Translations under genes and position numbers: made by a program
Part shown: one piece after another, positions 16,416 through 29,264 of the stretch
Position numbering within the stretch: position 1 is the stretch's first letter
How the letters are laid out: each line of letters starts with the position of its first letter
Source of the DNA: Pseudomonadota bacterium
GTDB lineage: Bacteria > Pseudomonadota > Gammaproteobacteria > Xanthomonadales > Xanthomonadaceae
Direction: 5' to 3'
DNA length: 42,881 nucleotides
NCBI GenBank assembly: GCA_963205495.1
Contig: CAUJIN010000072.1
Span: forward strand, 1 to 42,881
Notes under the pieces: model-generated
What the model saw: only the letters and a program-made list of their open reading frames with translations
The model's database searches: none
What the model was told of the DNA's origin: nothing

Positions 16416-18320
16416 TCAGCCCGTGGCGCGCTGCCCCGCAAGCTGGGGCAGCTTGGGCCAGTGCTTGAGGATCGCGGCCTGCACCCCGGCTGCGTCGAGG
16501 CCGCATTCTGCCAGCAGCTCCTCGCGCGTGGCGTGTTCGAGGAAGACATCGGGCAGGCCCAGGTGCAGGATCGGGGCGACGATGCCGTGCGCGGCGAAGA
16601 ACTCCGCCACCGCGCTGCCGGCGCCGCCTTCGATGGCGTTGTCCTCCAGCGTGACGAAGCCCTCGTGGTGGCGCGCCAGCTCCAGCAGCAGCTCGCGGTC
16701 CAGCGGCTTGACGAAGCGCATGTTGACCACGGTGAGGTCGAGCGCGCGTCCGGCCGCTTCCGCCGCCGGAAGCAGGGTGCCGAAGCTCAGGATCGCCAGC
16801 CCGCGCCCGCGCCGGCGCACGTCGGCCTGGCCGAGCGGCAGCGGCTCCAGGCCCGCCTCCAGCGGCGCGCCGGGACCGGTGCCGCGCGGATAGCGCACCG
16901 CGGCCGGGCCTTCGTGCAGGAAGCCGGTGGTGAGCAGGCGCCGGCACTCGTTCTCGTCGGCAGGCGCCATCACCACCAGGTTCGGAATGCAGCGCAGGAA
17001 GGAGAGGTCGAAGCTGCCGGCGTGGGTGGCGCCGTCCGGCCCGACCACGCCGGCGCGGTCGATCGCGAAGGTGACGTCGAGGTTCTGGATCGCCACGTCG
17101 TGCACCAGCTGGTCATAGGCGCGCTGCAGAAACGTGGAATAGATCGCCACCACCGGCTTGGCGCCTTCGCAGGCCATGCCGGCGGCGAGCGTCACCGCGT
17201 GCTGTTCGGCGATGGCCACGTCGAAGTAGCGTTCGGGGAACTCCTGCGAGAAGCGCACCAGTCCCGAGCCTTCGCGCATGGCGGGGGTGATGCCCATCAG
17301 GCGCGAATCCGCCGCGGCCATGTCGCAGAGCCAATCGCCGAAGATTTCGGTATAGGTGCGCCTGGCCGGTGGCGCCTTCTTCACCACGCCCACGCTGGGA
17401 TCGAAGGGCCCCACCGCGTGGTACTGGATCTGGTCGCCCTCGGCCGGGTCGTAGCCCTTGCCCTTGGTGGTGATGACGTGCAGCAGCTGCGGGCCTTTGA
17501 GGCCCTTGAGCGTCTTGAGCGTGGTGAGCAGCGCCGGCAGGTCGTGGCCGTCGATCGGGCCGGTGTAGTGGAAGCCCATTTCCTCGAACATCGTCGAGGG
17601 CACGAACATGCCCTTCCAGTGGCCTTCCCAGCGCCGCATGAAGCGCGCAGGTCCGCCGCGCTTGTGGCCCAGGAGCTTCTTGCCGCCTTCGCGCAGCGCG
17701 TTGAGGGTGCGGTTGCCCGAGAGCCGCCCGAGCATCTTGGTCAGCGCCCCGACGTTCTCGGAGATCGACATCCGGTTGTCGTTGAGGATGACCAGGAAGT
17801 TGGGCTCGGTCTCCATTCCGCCGGCGTGGTTGAGCGCCTCGAAGGCCATGCCGGCGGTCATCGCGCCGTCGCCGATGACGGCGACCACCTGGCGCTCGTC
17901 ACCGCGCCGTTGCAGCGCGATCGCCATGCCCAGCGCGGCCGATATCGAGGTGGACGAATGGCCCACGCCGAAGGTGTCGTAGGGGCTTTCCTCGCGCTTG
18001 GGGAAGGGCGCCACGCCGTCCTTCTGCTTGACCGTGTGGATGCTGTCGCGGCGGCCGGTGAGGATCTTGTGCGGATAGGTCTGGTGGCCCACGTCCCAGA
18101 CGATGCGGTCTTCGGGCGTGTCGTAGAGATGGTGCAGGGCGACGGTGAGTTCGACCACGCCCAGCCCGGCGCCGAAGTGCCCGCCGGCACGCGCCACCGC
18201 GTCGATCAGGTGGCCGCGCAGCTCGGCGGCGATCTGCGGAAGCTCGGCTTCGGGAAACCGGCGCAGGTCGGCCGGCGTATGGATGCGGGAAAGGCGCGGA
18301 TAGCGGGAGGAATCGATCAT
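16416..18320 (-). CDS. dxs: 1-deoxy-D-xylulose-5-phosphate synthase
   Basis: 634 residues, near the usual 620. It condenses pyruvate and glyceraldehyde-3-phosphate, the two products of neighbouring eda, in the first step of the MEP isoprenoid route. The thiamine-diphosphate motif runs from [18 protein letters not shown] near residue 150 to [14 protein letters not shown]; other hallmarks are [33 protein letters not shown], the pyrimidine-domain [15 protein letters not shown], and [20 protein letters not shown]. The ATG at 18320 is the first residue of [10 protein letters not shown], a normal opening. It is convergent with eda and has a 183-bp upstream gap without recognised sites. Confidence 0.96.
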   Translation of the reverse strand: MIDSSRYPRLSRIHTPADLRRFPEAELPQIAAELRGHLIDAVARAGGHFGAGLGVVELTVALHHLYDTPEDRIVWDVGHQTYPHKILTGRRDSIHTVKQKDGVAPFPKREESPYDTFGVGHSSTSISAALGMAIALQRRGDERQVVAVIGDGAMTAGMAFEALNHAGGMETEPNFLVILNDNRMSISENVGALTKMLGRLSGNRTLNALREGGKKLLGHKRGGPARFMRRWEGHWKGMFVPSTMFEEMGFHYTGPIDGHDLPALLTTLKTLKGLKGPQLLHVITTKGKGYDPAEGDQIQYHAVGPFDPSVGVVKKAPPARRTYTEIFGDWLCDMAAADSRLMGITPAMREGSGLVRFSQEFPERYFDVAIAEQHAVTLAAGMACEGAKPVVAIYSTFLQRAYDQLVHDVAIQNLDVTFAIDRAGVVGPDGATHAGSFDLSFLRCIPNLVVMAPADENECRRLLTTGFLHEGPAAVRYPRGTGPGAPLEAGLEPLPLGQADVRRRGRGLAILSFGTLLPAAEAAGRALDLTVVNMRFVKPLDRELLLELARHHEGFVTLEDNAIEGGAGSAVAEFFAAHGIVAPILHLGLPDVFLEHATREELLAECGLDAAGVQAAILKHWPKLPQLAGQRATG

Positions 18321-18503
18321 CGGTCTGCCATGGCCCGCGAAGGGAACGGGCGCGAAGGCCCGGGTCGAGGAACGGCGGCCCGGGCGGAAAGCGGATTGTC
18401 CTGCCCGGCCGCGGCCGTAGCAAGGTCGCGCACGGGGCGGATCAGGGCCATGAACGGGCGCGTTGTGGCAGCGGCAAGGCGCGCAGGGTCGCGTCCGAGC
18501 GGA

Positions 18504-19586
18504 TCAGCGCGTCCCGCGCAGGCGTTCCAGCAGGCTTTTCTGGACGCTGGAGGCCGCATCGCCAGGCGCCTGGCCTTCCACTTCCGCGTGTCCGGAAACC
18601 AGGCTGGCCGCGATGAATTCGTTGACCTCGGCGAGGCTCACGCCGCTTTGTTCGGCGAATTCCGCCGGCATCTGGAAGCCCTTCATCATCGCCGTGGCGA
18701 TGCGGAAGTGCTTGGGAAACTCGCGCTCGATCTGCGGCCACTTGTGGAGGCGATAGCGCGCACCCGCCGCGCCGCCCGGGATTTCCCCGCCGCTGCCTCC
18801 CAGTGCCGCCAGCCACAGCAGGCGGGCGATCGGCTGGGCGTCACCGACCTGCCGCCGCAGCGCGCCGAACTCGGTGACGCTGATTGCGCGCGGAGTGCCG
18901 GCCGGCAGGATGGCCTGCGCGTGCGGCAGGTAGGTCTTGATGCCGCCGGCGCAGAGAAAAATCTTCTGCCCGAGATCGAACGCCAGCGGCGGCAGGTCCG
19001 GCAGTTCCAGCACATGCGGGCCGTCGCCGAAGTCGACGGAAAGGAGCGCGTCGATCAGACGGTGCTGCCCGGGTTTGGCCGGCGGCGGGGGCGCGATCTC
19101 GGCCGGTGCAGGCGGTACGGGAGGCGCGGCAATCGGTTCGGGAGCCTTGGCGGCCGGCGCAGCGGCCGCAGGCGCAGGGCGTGCAGCGACGGGCGCAGGC
19201 ATGGCGGAATCCATCGGGGCGACGGCGTGTTCTGGCGCGGATTGGGCCGCTGCGTCCGCAGGCGCGCGGGCGGGCGCACCGCCCAGCCCGTGCATCAGGC
19301 GGCGCAGCGCCTCCGGCGTCACCGGGCGGTGCAGGACGTGATCGGCATCGGCGCGCTCGCCGGCGGTCAGCGCAACGATGGTCTGGCCCGAGCTCTGTGC
19401 GCGCAGCCAGGTCATGTGCCCGTAGAGCGTGTCCACGTCGATCACCAGCACGCCGGCGCTGTCGGAATCGGATGCCAGCGCCCAGCGGCTGCCGCTGCGG
19501 CGGTTGATTTCGTTGAACAGGGCCGTGAGCTGCTCGGCATCGGATGCATCCATGCCGGCAAAGAACACCGAGGCGGGTTGAGTCAT
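18504..19586 (-). CDS. Protein of unknown function with a degenerate receiver-like N-terminus
   Basis: 360 residues, no signal peptide, so cytoplasmic. Residues about 4-115 look like a response-regulator receiver fold (SVFFAGMD start, VLVIDVDTLYGH around the usual phospho-site, then TIVALTAG and DHVLHRPVTPEALRRLM), but the terminal Lys-Pro is Arg-Pro and the acidic pocket is incomplete, so phosphorylation is doubtful. An Ala/Pro-rich linker (about 120-185) leads to a C-terminal region (RLIDALLSVDFGDGPHVLEL to the end) with a helical tail KWPQIEREFPKHFRIATAM and EFAEQSGVSLAEVNEFIAAS resembling a winged-helix-type element. I do not recognise a named family. ATG 19586 has an AGGGGA ribosome site and a good promoter (19693-19721). 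Confidence 0.8.
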   Translation of the reverse strand: MTQPASVFFAGMDASDAEQLTALFNEINRRSGSRWALASDSDSAGVLVIDVDTLYGHMTWLRAQSSGQTIVALTAGERADADHVLHRPVTPEALRRLMHGLGGAPARAPADAAAQSAPEHAVAPMDSAMPAPVAARPAPAAAAPAAKAPEPIAAPPVPPAPAEIAPPPPAKPGQHRLIDALLSVDFGDGPHVLELPDLPPLAFDLGQKIFLCAGGIKTYLPHAQAILPAGTPRAISVTEFGALRRQVGDAQPIARLLWLAALGGSGGEIPGGAAGARYRLHKWPQIEREFPKHFRIATAMMKGFQMPAEFAEQSGVSLAEVNEFIAASLVSGHAEVEGQAPGDAASSVQKSLLERLRGTR

Positions 19587-19692
19587 GTTGTCCCCTGGGA
19601 CCAAATGCGCCGAGGCCGTGCCGTTGGCCATGCCGCAGCGAAGGATCGACGATCTGCCACAGCCGATGTTGCGTGAGCAGAGCCGTGGGCAA

Positions 19693-19721
19693 ATTATTGG
19701 CGAGGCGGCGGTTTGGGTCAA
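19693..19721 (-). promoter_or_regulatory. Sigma-70 promoter of the pseudo-receiver gene
   Basis: On the minus strand TTGACC (19721-19716) is separated by exactly 17 bases from AATAAT (19698-19693). The leader to the ATG at 19586 would be about 100 bases. This is one of the best -35/-10 pairs in the window. A short inverted repeat GTCAA-TT-TTGAC covers 19717-19728, overlapping the -35. Confidence 0.72.
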
Positions 19722-19779
19722 TTTTGACGTCCGCGCGGCCGCGATCTGCGAACCGGCGCACGAAAAGCCGCCGCCCGGG

Positions 19780-20430
19780 CTAGTGCATCGGCGTCCGTTG
19801 CGGCCTGCGCGGCAGGTGGCTGCGCAGGAAATCCATCTGGTCGGCCAGGATGTTGCGGTTGCAGAGGATCAGGTGCTCCACCCAGCTCGGCCGGTATGGC
19901 ACCGCCAGGAGCGGCATGTGCGCCTGTGCCGGCGTGCGCCCGCCCTTGCGCGCGTTGCAGGCAAGGCACGCGGTGACCACGTTCTCCCACAGATCGCGCC
20001 CGCCCTGCGAGCGCGGCACCACGTGATCGCGGGTGAGCTGCCAGCGCGAGAACTCCTGCCCGCAGTAAAGACAAAGGTGGATGTCGCGCGCGAACAGCGC
20101 CGCGTTGTTCAACGCGGGCGAGGGCGACATCGCACCGGCGCGCGCGTGGCCGCGGGAGGCGACGATGGAATGCAGGTCCAGCCGGCTCTGCAGTCCGGTG
20201 ATGCGGTTGATGCCGCCGCGCAGGACGAAGCACGGGCTTCCCAGTGTCCAGGCCACCGCATCGCGGGCATACAGATGCGCGGCCTCGCGCCAGGTGATCC
20301 AGTCGAGAATGCGCCCGCAGGCATCGAGCGAAAGCACGCGCGGAAGATTGCGCTCGCTGCCGGAAATCGGCCAGATCGCCGGAGCGATGGCGGGCGAGGG
20401 TTCACCGGGCGCGGCAGGAAGACTGCTCAT
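19780..20430 (-). CDS. HNH endonuclease family protein
   Basis: 216 residues. The HNH/zinc module near residues 125-175 reads CLYCGQEFSRWQ, LTRDHVVPRSQGG, WENVVTACLACNARKGGR, with two CxxC pairs and the Asp-His of the nuclease site. The N-terminal region (LSLDACGRILDWITWREAAH) is typical of a chromosomal HNH family widespread in Lysobacterales, usually not linked to phages, and of unknown task. ATG 20430 begins MSSLPAAPGE; an ATG at 20445 would add five residues. The ribosome site is weak. It is a single gene between the pseudo-receiver gene and the acyl-CoA dehydrogenase. The DNA-cleaving role is inferred from the motif only. Confidence 0.85.
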   Translation of the reverse strand: MSSLPAAPGEPSPAIAPAIWPISGSERNLPRVLSLDACGRILDWITWREAAHLYARDAVAWTLGSPCFVLRGGINRITGLQSRLDLHSIVASRGHARAGAMSPSPALNNAALFARDIHLCLYCGQEFSRWQLTRDHVVPRSQGGRDLWENVVTACLACNARKGGRTPAQAHMPLLAVPYRPSWVEHLILCNRNILADQMDFLRSHLPRRPQRTPMH

Positions 20431-20653
20431 TCGAAGCCCGAGCATAAACCAGCGCCCCGCCGCGCGCACGCGATGCGTGACTCCAAAGCCCGGCGGCCGG
20501 ACGAAGGCGGTTGTCAATGCCCGCAACGGGTGCGGCCCGGCCCGTCGATTCCTTGTGGGGCGCGGTCTTGCTCCCGGTTTCCAAGGATCGTGGCGATCGA
20601 AAACGGCGGACGATCCGGCGCGCTGCGGGGTCCGCGCTCCGGGTCGCTCGTTT

Positions 20654-22441
20654 TCAGAACCCGCTTTCCTCCAGCGCCATCAGGTTCCCTGCGCCGCTCA
20701 GGATCGCGGCGGCATGGGCGTGGGTGCGCGGCAGGATGCGCTGGAAGTAGAAGCGTGCGGTTTCGCGCTTTGCGGTCCTGAAGGTGTCCGGGTGGGCGCC
20801 GGCATCGGCGGTGGCGACGCTTCTGGCCCACCAGTAGGCCAGGGTGACGTAGCCGGAGTAGAAGAGGTAGTCGACCGAGGCGGCGCCGATTTCCTCGGGG
20901 TTCTGGCCGGCGCGCCGGCCGATTTCCAGGGTGAGCTGCTGCCAGTCCTGCGCGGCCTTGGCGAGCGGGGCGACGAACTCGGCCAGCGCGGCGTTCTGCG
21001 TTTGCGCGGTGCAGAACTCCACGATCATGGTGAGGAAGTGCCTGAGGCCCACGCCCTGGGTTTGCAGGGTCTTGCGCGCCAGGAGGTCGATCGCCTGGAT
21101 GCCGGTGGTGCCCTCGTAGATGGTGGTGATGCGCGCATCGCGGGCGAGCTGTTCCATGCCCTGTTCGCGGATGTAGCCGTGCCCGCCGAAGCATTGCTGG
21201 GCGTGGTAGGTGCATTCCACCGCCCATTCGGTGAGGCAGGCCTTGATGATCGGGGTGAGGAAGGAGAGCAGCTCGTCGGCCTGCTTGCGTTCGGCGTCGT
21301 CGTCGCTGCGCTCGATCACGTCGAGCAGGCTGGCGCCGTGCAGGGCGAGCGCGCGCGAGCCTTCCGACAGCGCCTTGCAGGTGAGCAGCATGCGGCGCAC
21401 GTCGGGGTGTACCAGGATCGGATCGGCCGGTTTTTCGGGGAACTTCGGCCCGCCGAGCGCGCGCATCTGCAGGCGCTCCTTCGAATAGGCCAGCGCGCAG
21501 CGGTAGGCGCGGTCCATCAGGCCCAGGCCTTGCAGGCCCACGCCCAGGCGCGCGGAGTTCATCATCGCGAACATCGCCATGAGGCCGCGGTGGGGTTCGC
21601 CGAGCAGCCAGCCCTGCGCGCCGTCGAAGTTCATCACGCAGGTGGCCGAGCCGTGGATGCCCATCTTGTGCTCGATCGAACCGCAGCGCACCGCGTTGGC
21701 CTCGCCGGCCACGCCGTCGCGGCCGGTCTTGCGCTTGGGCACGATGAAAAGCGAGATGCCCTTGGTGCCGGCCGGGGCATCGGGCAGGCGCGCCAGCACC
21801 AGGTGGACGATGTTGTCGGTGAGGTCGTGGTCGCCGCCGGTGATGAAGATCTTGGTGCCGGTGACCGCGAAGCTGCCGTCGGCTCCGGGTTCGGCGCGGG
21901 TCTTGAGCAGGCCCAGGTCCGAACCGCAGTGGGGTTCGGTCAGGCACATCGTGGCGCACCATTCGCCGCTCACGATGCGGTTGAGGAACACCTCCTTCTG
22001 CCAGTCGCTGCCGAAGTGCTTGAGCGCCTCGATCGAGCCGTGCGAGAGCAGCGGGTAGTTGCCCCAGGCCAAGTTGGTCGCGTCCACCAGTTCCTTGATC
22101 ACCGCGCCGACGGTTTCCGGAAGACCCTGCCCGCCGGCCGATTCGGGTGCGGTCAGGCCGCTCCAGCCGTTTTCCACCCACTTCGCGTAGGCGGCCTTGA
22201 AGCCCTTGGGCGTGGTGACGGCGCCGGTGGCCGGGTCGAAATGGCAGCCTTCGGCGTCGGCGCTCTGGTAGATCGGGGCCAGTACGGATTCGACGAAGCG
22301 CGCGCCTTCCTCGATCACCGCGTCGATCAGCTCGCGGCTGGCCGTCTCGCTGCCGGGCAGTCGCGCGTACAGGGTTGGAAGGTCGAGCACTTCGTGCAGC
22401 ACGAAACGCAGGTCGGCGAGCGGGGCGGAGTAGGCGTGCAT
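20654..22441 (-). CDS. Acyl-CoA dehydrogenase, long-form (about 595 residues)
   Basis: 595 residues, longer than the 380 of classical acyl-CoA dehydrogenases and like the DmdC/FadE5-type branch with an extra C-terminal domain. It oxidises acyl-CoA to the 2-enoyl form using FAD. Motifs are WCATMCLTEPHCGSDLGLLKT (flavin contact), GTKIFITGGDHD, LFIVPKRK, EHKMGIHGSATCVMNFDGA, QCFGGHGYIREQGMEQLARD and the region with the catalytic Glu, TTIYEGTTGIQA. ATG 22441 has GAGG six bases ahead. It follows the LEA-type lipoprotein gene by 22 bp and probably shares its transcript. The chain-length preference or a methylthiopropionate role cannot be decided. A 212-bp stretch beyond its stop (20431-20653) has no gene. 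Confidence 0.93.
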   Translation of the reverse strand: MHAYSAPLADLRFVLHEVLDLPTLYARLPGSETASRELIDAVIEEGARFVESVLAPIYQSADAEGCHFDPATGAVTTPKGFKAAYAKWVENGWSGLTAPESAGGQGLPETVGAVIKELVDATNLAWGNYPLLSHGSIEALKHFGSDWQKEVFLNRIVSGEWCATMCLTEPHCGSDLGLLKTRAEPGADGSFAVTGTKIFITGGDHDLTDNIVHLVLARLPDAPAGTKGISLFIVPKRKTGRDGVAGEANAVRCGSIEHKMGIHGSATCVMNFDGAQGWLLGEPHRGLMAMFAMMNSARLGVGLQGLGLMDRAYRCALAYSKERLQMRALGGPKFPEKPADPILVHPDVRRMLLTCKALSEGSRALALHGASLLDVIERSDDDAERKQADELLSFLTPIIKACLTEWAVECTYHAQQCFGGHGYIREQGMEQLARDARITTIYEGTTGIQAIDLLARKTLQTQGVGLRHFLTMIVEFCTAQTQNAALAEFVAPLAKAAQDWQQLTLEIGRRAGQNPEEIGAASVDYLFYSGYVTLAYWWARSVATADAGAHPDTFRTAKRETARFYFQRILPRTHAHAAAILSGAGNLMALEESGF

Positions 22442-22463
22442 GGCGGGCCTCGGAAAGAATGGT

Positions 22464-22937
22464 TCAGCGCAGCACGCCGGGCAGGCCGGGCTGGGGCCAG
22501 AGCTGGCCTTCGAAGCTGAAGTCGTCGCGGCGCTTGTCCGGCGCCGTGCTGGTGAGGGTGCCGTCCAGCGCGTAGGTGACGCTGCGGCCAGCGGCGAGCG
22601 CAGCGGCGATGCGTGCGGCGGCTTCGCCGGACGGGGTGAGGAGCAGTTCCTCGATTTCCGCGTTCTGCGGGCCGATGGTCAGGTTCGGAGCGAGTTCCAG
22701 CGTCGCGGCCTGCGCGCCGCCGATGCGAAGCTGCGCGGAAAGCGCGGCGACGGTATGCGGCACGTTGCTGAAGCTCTGGATGCGAAGCTGCACGCGCCAC
22801 TGGCCGTCGTCCTGGACCTGCAGCTCCTGGATGCTCGCGGTGGGCGGGAAGATGCGTTTGCGCGGGCCGCTGCCGCAAGCGGCGAGCGTCAGGGCCAGGA
22901 TCAGGACGGAAAGCAGGAATGCGGCGTGGCGCAGCAT
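22464..22937 (-). CDS. LEA-type-2-domain lipoprotein
   Basis: 157 residues. The signal peptide ends in a lipobox (ALTLAAC), so the mature protein is anchored by lipid. The rest is a single beta-rich domain (FPPTASIQELQVQDDGQW, RVQLRIQSFSNVPHTVAAL, LRIGGAQAATLELAPN) like the water-stress LEA_2 lipoproteins common in Lysobacterales; their role is not established. ATG 22937 is chosen because GGAG lies upstream at good distance and the signal peptide begins at once; a TTG two codons earlier is possible. It lies 22 bp before the acyl-CoA dehydrogenase gene. Confidence 0.83.
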   Translation of the reverse strand: MLRHAAFLLSVLILALTLAACGSGPRKRIFPPTASIQELQVQDDGQWRVQLRIQSFSNVPHTVAALSAQLRIGGAQAATLELAPNLTIGPQNAEIEELLLTPSGEAAARIAAALAAGRSVTYALDGTLTSTAPDKRRDDFSFEGQLWPQPGLPGVLR

Positions 22938-22987
22938 GCGCAAGGCTCCGGTGGGAGGAAGTCCGGATGATAGCCAAGATGGACTGC

Positions 22988-23028
22988 CCCGTGCCAGCGG
23001 CCGGCGCGGGGCCGGCCGCAGGCACGGG
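22988..23028. terminator. Long hairpin at the end of the czc operon
   Basis: CCCGTGCC (22988-22995) and GCGGCCGGC (22997-23005) pair with GCCGGCCGC (23011-23019) and GGCACGGG (23021-23028): 17 base pairs interrupted by one A-A mismatch with a five-base loop. It begins three bases beyond the czcA stop. No T-run follows on the minus strand, so it may act as an RNA stabiliser or a non-canonical terminator. Confidence 0.7.
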
Positions 23029-23031
23029 AGC

Positions 23032-27477
<4,446 letters not shown>

Positions 27478-27481
<4 letters not shown>

Positions 27482-28746
27482 GGGGTGGCTCCTTCGGTCT
27501 TGGCGGCCAGCAGCGGCTGGCCGGTCAGGCGTTGCAGTTCGATCAGGGCGCGCTGCGCGGCTAGCGCGGCGTCCAGCTGCTGGCGGCGTGTTCCGGTTGC
27601 TTCCGACTGCAGCTGCGCCCATTCCAGGTAGCTGATGGCGCCGGCGCGGAAGGCACGCTCGGCGGCGGCTTCGGCGCGGGCCAGTTTCGGCAGCACGTCG
27701 GCTTGCAGGCGCGCGATTTCCAGCTGCGCGAGTCGGTAGCGGCCATGCGCCTCGACCAGGGTCGAATACAGCGCCATGCCGCCGGCTTCGCGTTCGATCT
27801 CCAGCGCCGCCAGTTCGGCCTGCGCACCGCGGATCGCCGGCTGCGCGCGACTGCGCGTGCCCAGCGGCAGCGACAGCCCGGCCACCAGGCCGGTATCGCC
27901 GCCGTCCTGCAATCGTCGCACCCCGAGCGACCACTCCAGATCCGCCGCGGTGTCGCTGCGCGCCAACTGAAGGCGCGTCTCGCGCAGGCGCTGGTCGTCG
28001 GCAAAGCGGCGCAGCTCGGGCGTCTGCGTCAGCAGCGCGTCCAGAGCATCGATCTCGGCAAGCGCAGGCAGCGCCAGCAGATCGCTGGCGGCAACGTCGA
28101 ACTGCGGATCTCGCTCGCCCCACAGTGCGGCCAGGTGCTGGCGCGCCGCCGACTGCGACTGCTGCGCCCGCGCCCGCTCCAACTCGGCGCGGGCCAGCGC
28201 CGCCTGCGCGGTCAGCAGCACGGATTCGGGGGATGCCCCAGCCTGCAGGCGTTGGCGTGCGGCCGCCACGGTGCGCCGGCGCTGGGCGATGTCTTGCGCC
28301 GCGATCACTTGCTGCTGCTGCGCGGCTACCACGGCCAGATAGCGGCGCGCGGTTTCGGCCAGCAGATCCAGGCGCGCGGTCTCGCGTTCCACCGCCAGCG
28401 CGTCGATGCGGGCATTGGCCAGCGTGCGGCGCGCGTCCAGCTTGCCGCCGCGCTCCAGCACGCCGGCCAGGCTCAGCGTCAGCTCGGCCGCGTCCAGCCC
28501 GCGAACATCGCCGCTGCCGAGCGCGTTTTCCAGCGCGATGCCGGCACGCAGCGGCGGGGGCTGCAATGCGGCGTCACGTTCTGCTTCGAGCGCGTCGCCG
28601 CGCGGGCCGAACAGGCGCAGTTCGGGATGGCTGCCGGCCACGCGCGCAAAGGCGGCGTCCAGGGTGAGGGGTTCGGAAGCCGGCGCGGCGTGGGCCGCGA
28701 CGGACAGTGCAAGGCACGCGGCCAGGGCCGCGAGGATGGGCTTCAT
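27478..28746 (-). CDS. czcC: CzcC-type outer-membrane efflux channel
   Basis: 422 residues of the TolC/outer-membrane-efflux family. The signal peptide (MKPILAALAACLALSVAAHA) is followed by two related halves rich in long Ala/Arg/Leu coiled helices, with LTLDAAFARVAGSHPELR opening the first half and a late RAFRAGAISYLEWAQLQSEA typical of CzcC. It forms the exit duct of the pump. First of the three pump genes, overlapping czcB by ATGA. Two hairpins lie directly upstream (28778-28819), between it and the histidine-rich leader gene. ATG 28746 is the obvious start, although the ribosome site (GCGGAG) is modest. Confidence 0.93.
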
Positions 28747-28777
28747 GGAAAACTCCGCTTGTTCCAGACGAACACAC

Positions 28778-28819
28778 GCGCCGGCGAGGTGCCGGCGCAG
28801 CGCACCGGATGCCCGGTGC
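28778..28819. repeat. Two adjacent hairpins ahead of czcC
   Basis: GCGCCGGC (28778-28785) pairs with GCCGGCGC (28791-28798) around GAGGT. Three bases on, GCACCGG (28802-28808) pairs with CCGGTGC (28813-28819) around ATGC. Both are perfect. They sit in the 83-bp gap between the small His-rich gene and czcC, both on the minus strand, without a T-run. They could adjust how much pump message follows the small gene. Confidence 0.6.
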
Positions 28820-28829
28820 AGGTCGTGGA

Positions 28830-29189
28830 TCAGGCGGTTCGGGGAGGCCGGAGCAGGGCGCGAGCGCGCGCCGAAACGAAGTCCGAATCGGGCGCAGGAA
28901 TCTGGCGTTCCGAGGCGGGCTGCGCGCCGAATTCCAGCGTGGTGCCGAGACAGGCGAGCTGGGCGTAGCCGCAGGCGTGGACGTGGTGGGTCAGGAAGTG
29001 CAGCGACTCGCCGGTGTCGTGGTGTTCCTCGCCGAGGCCGGCGTGGCCGTGCTCCTCGGGCGAATCCATGCCGTGTGTGGTCAGGAGGTGCGCATGGCTC
29101 AGGGCTCCGAGCACCGGCTGCGCCACCGTGCCCAGGGCAAAGGGCAGGAGCAGGAGAAGCCGCAGCAGGAGGGGCAGGGAAGCGCGCAC
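28830..29189 (-). CDS. Small histidine-rich exported protein, CzcI-like
   Basis: 119 residues from GTG 29189. A strongly hydrophobic start (MRASLPLLLRLLLLLPFALG) looks like a signal peptide or anchor; then comes a stretch with eleven His in about 50 residues (SHAHLLTTHG, EEHGHAG, EEHHDT, FLTHHVHACG) and two Cys, a likely metal-binding face in the periplasm. Position directly before czcC matches the small CzcI-type proteins of czc operons, whose job is regulatory or metal-sensing; sequence identity to CzcI is not claimed. A TTG at 29225 lies in the -35 element of the promoter, so GTG 29189 is preferred. The transcript is probably leaderless (see promoter). Confidence 0.68.
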   Translation of the reverse strand: MRASLPLLLRLLLLLPFALGTVAQPVLGALSHAHLLTTHGMDSPEEHGHAGLGEEHHDTGESLHFLTHHVHACGYAQLACLGTTLEFGAQPASERQIPAPDSDFVSARARALLRPPRTA

Positions 29190-29196
29190 GGGGCGC

Positions 29197-29225
29197 AGAC
29201 TACGGCGCGATGCGGCGAGGGGCAA
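29197..29225 (-). promoter_or_regulatory. Promoter of the czc operon, placing the start at or near the GTG
   Basis: On the minus strand TTGCCC (29225-29220) is followed after exactly 17 bases by TAGTCT (29202-29197). The GTG of the small His-rich gene begins at 29189, seven bases after the -10, where transcription would normally start. No ribosome site precedes that GTG. No metal-regulator operator is obvious. Confidence 0.55.
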
Positions 29226-29264
29226 CCGTGCGCGTCGCCGGGTTCATGCGGCGGAGGGTTTGCG

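Noticed and set aside
28830..29225. TTG 29225 as start of the His-rich small protein
   Set aside because: It lies inside a well-spaced -35 box, so it would not be on the transcript.
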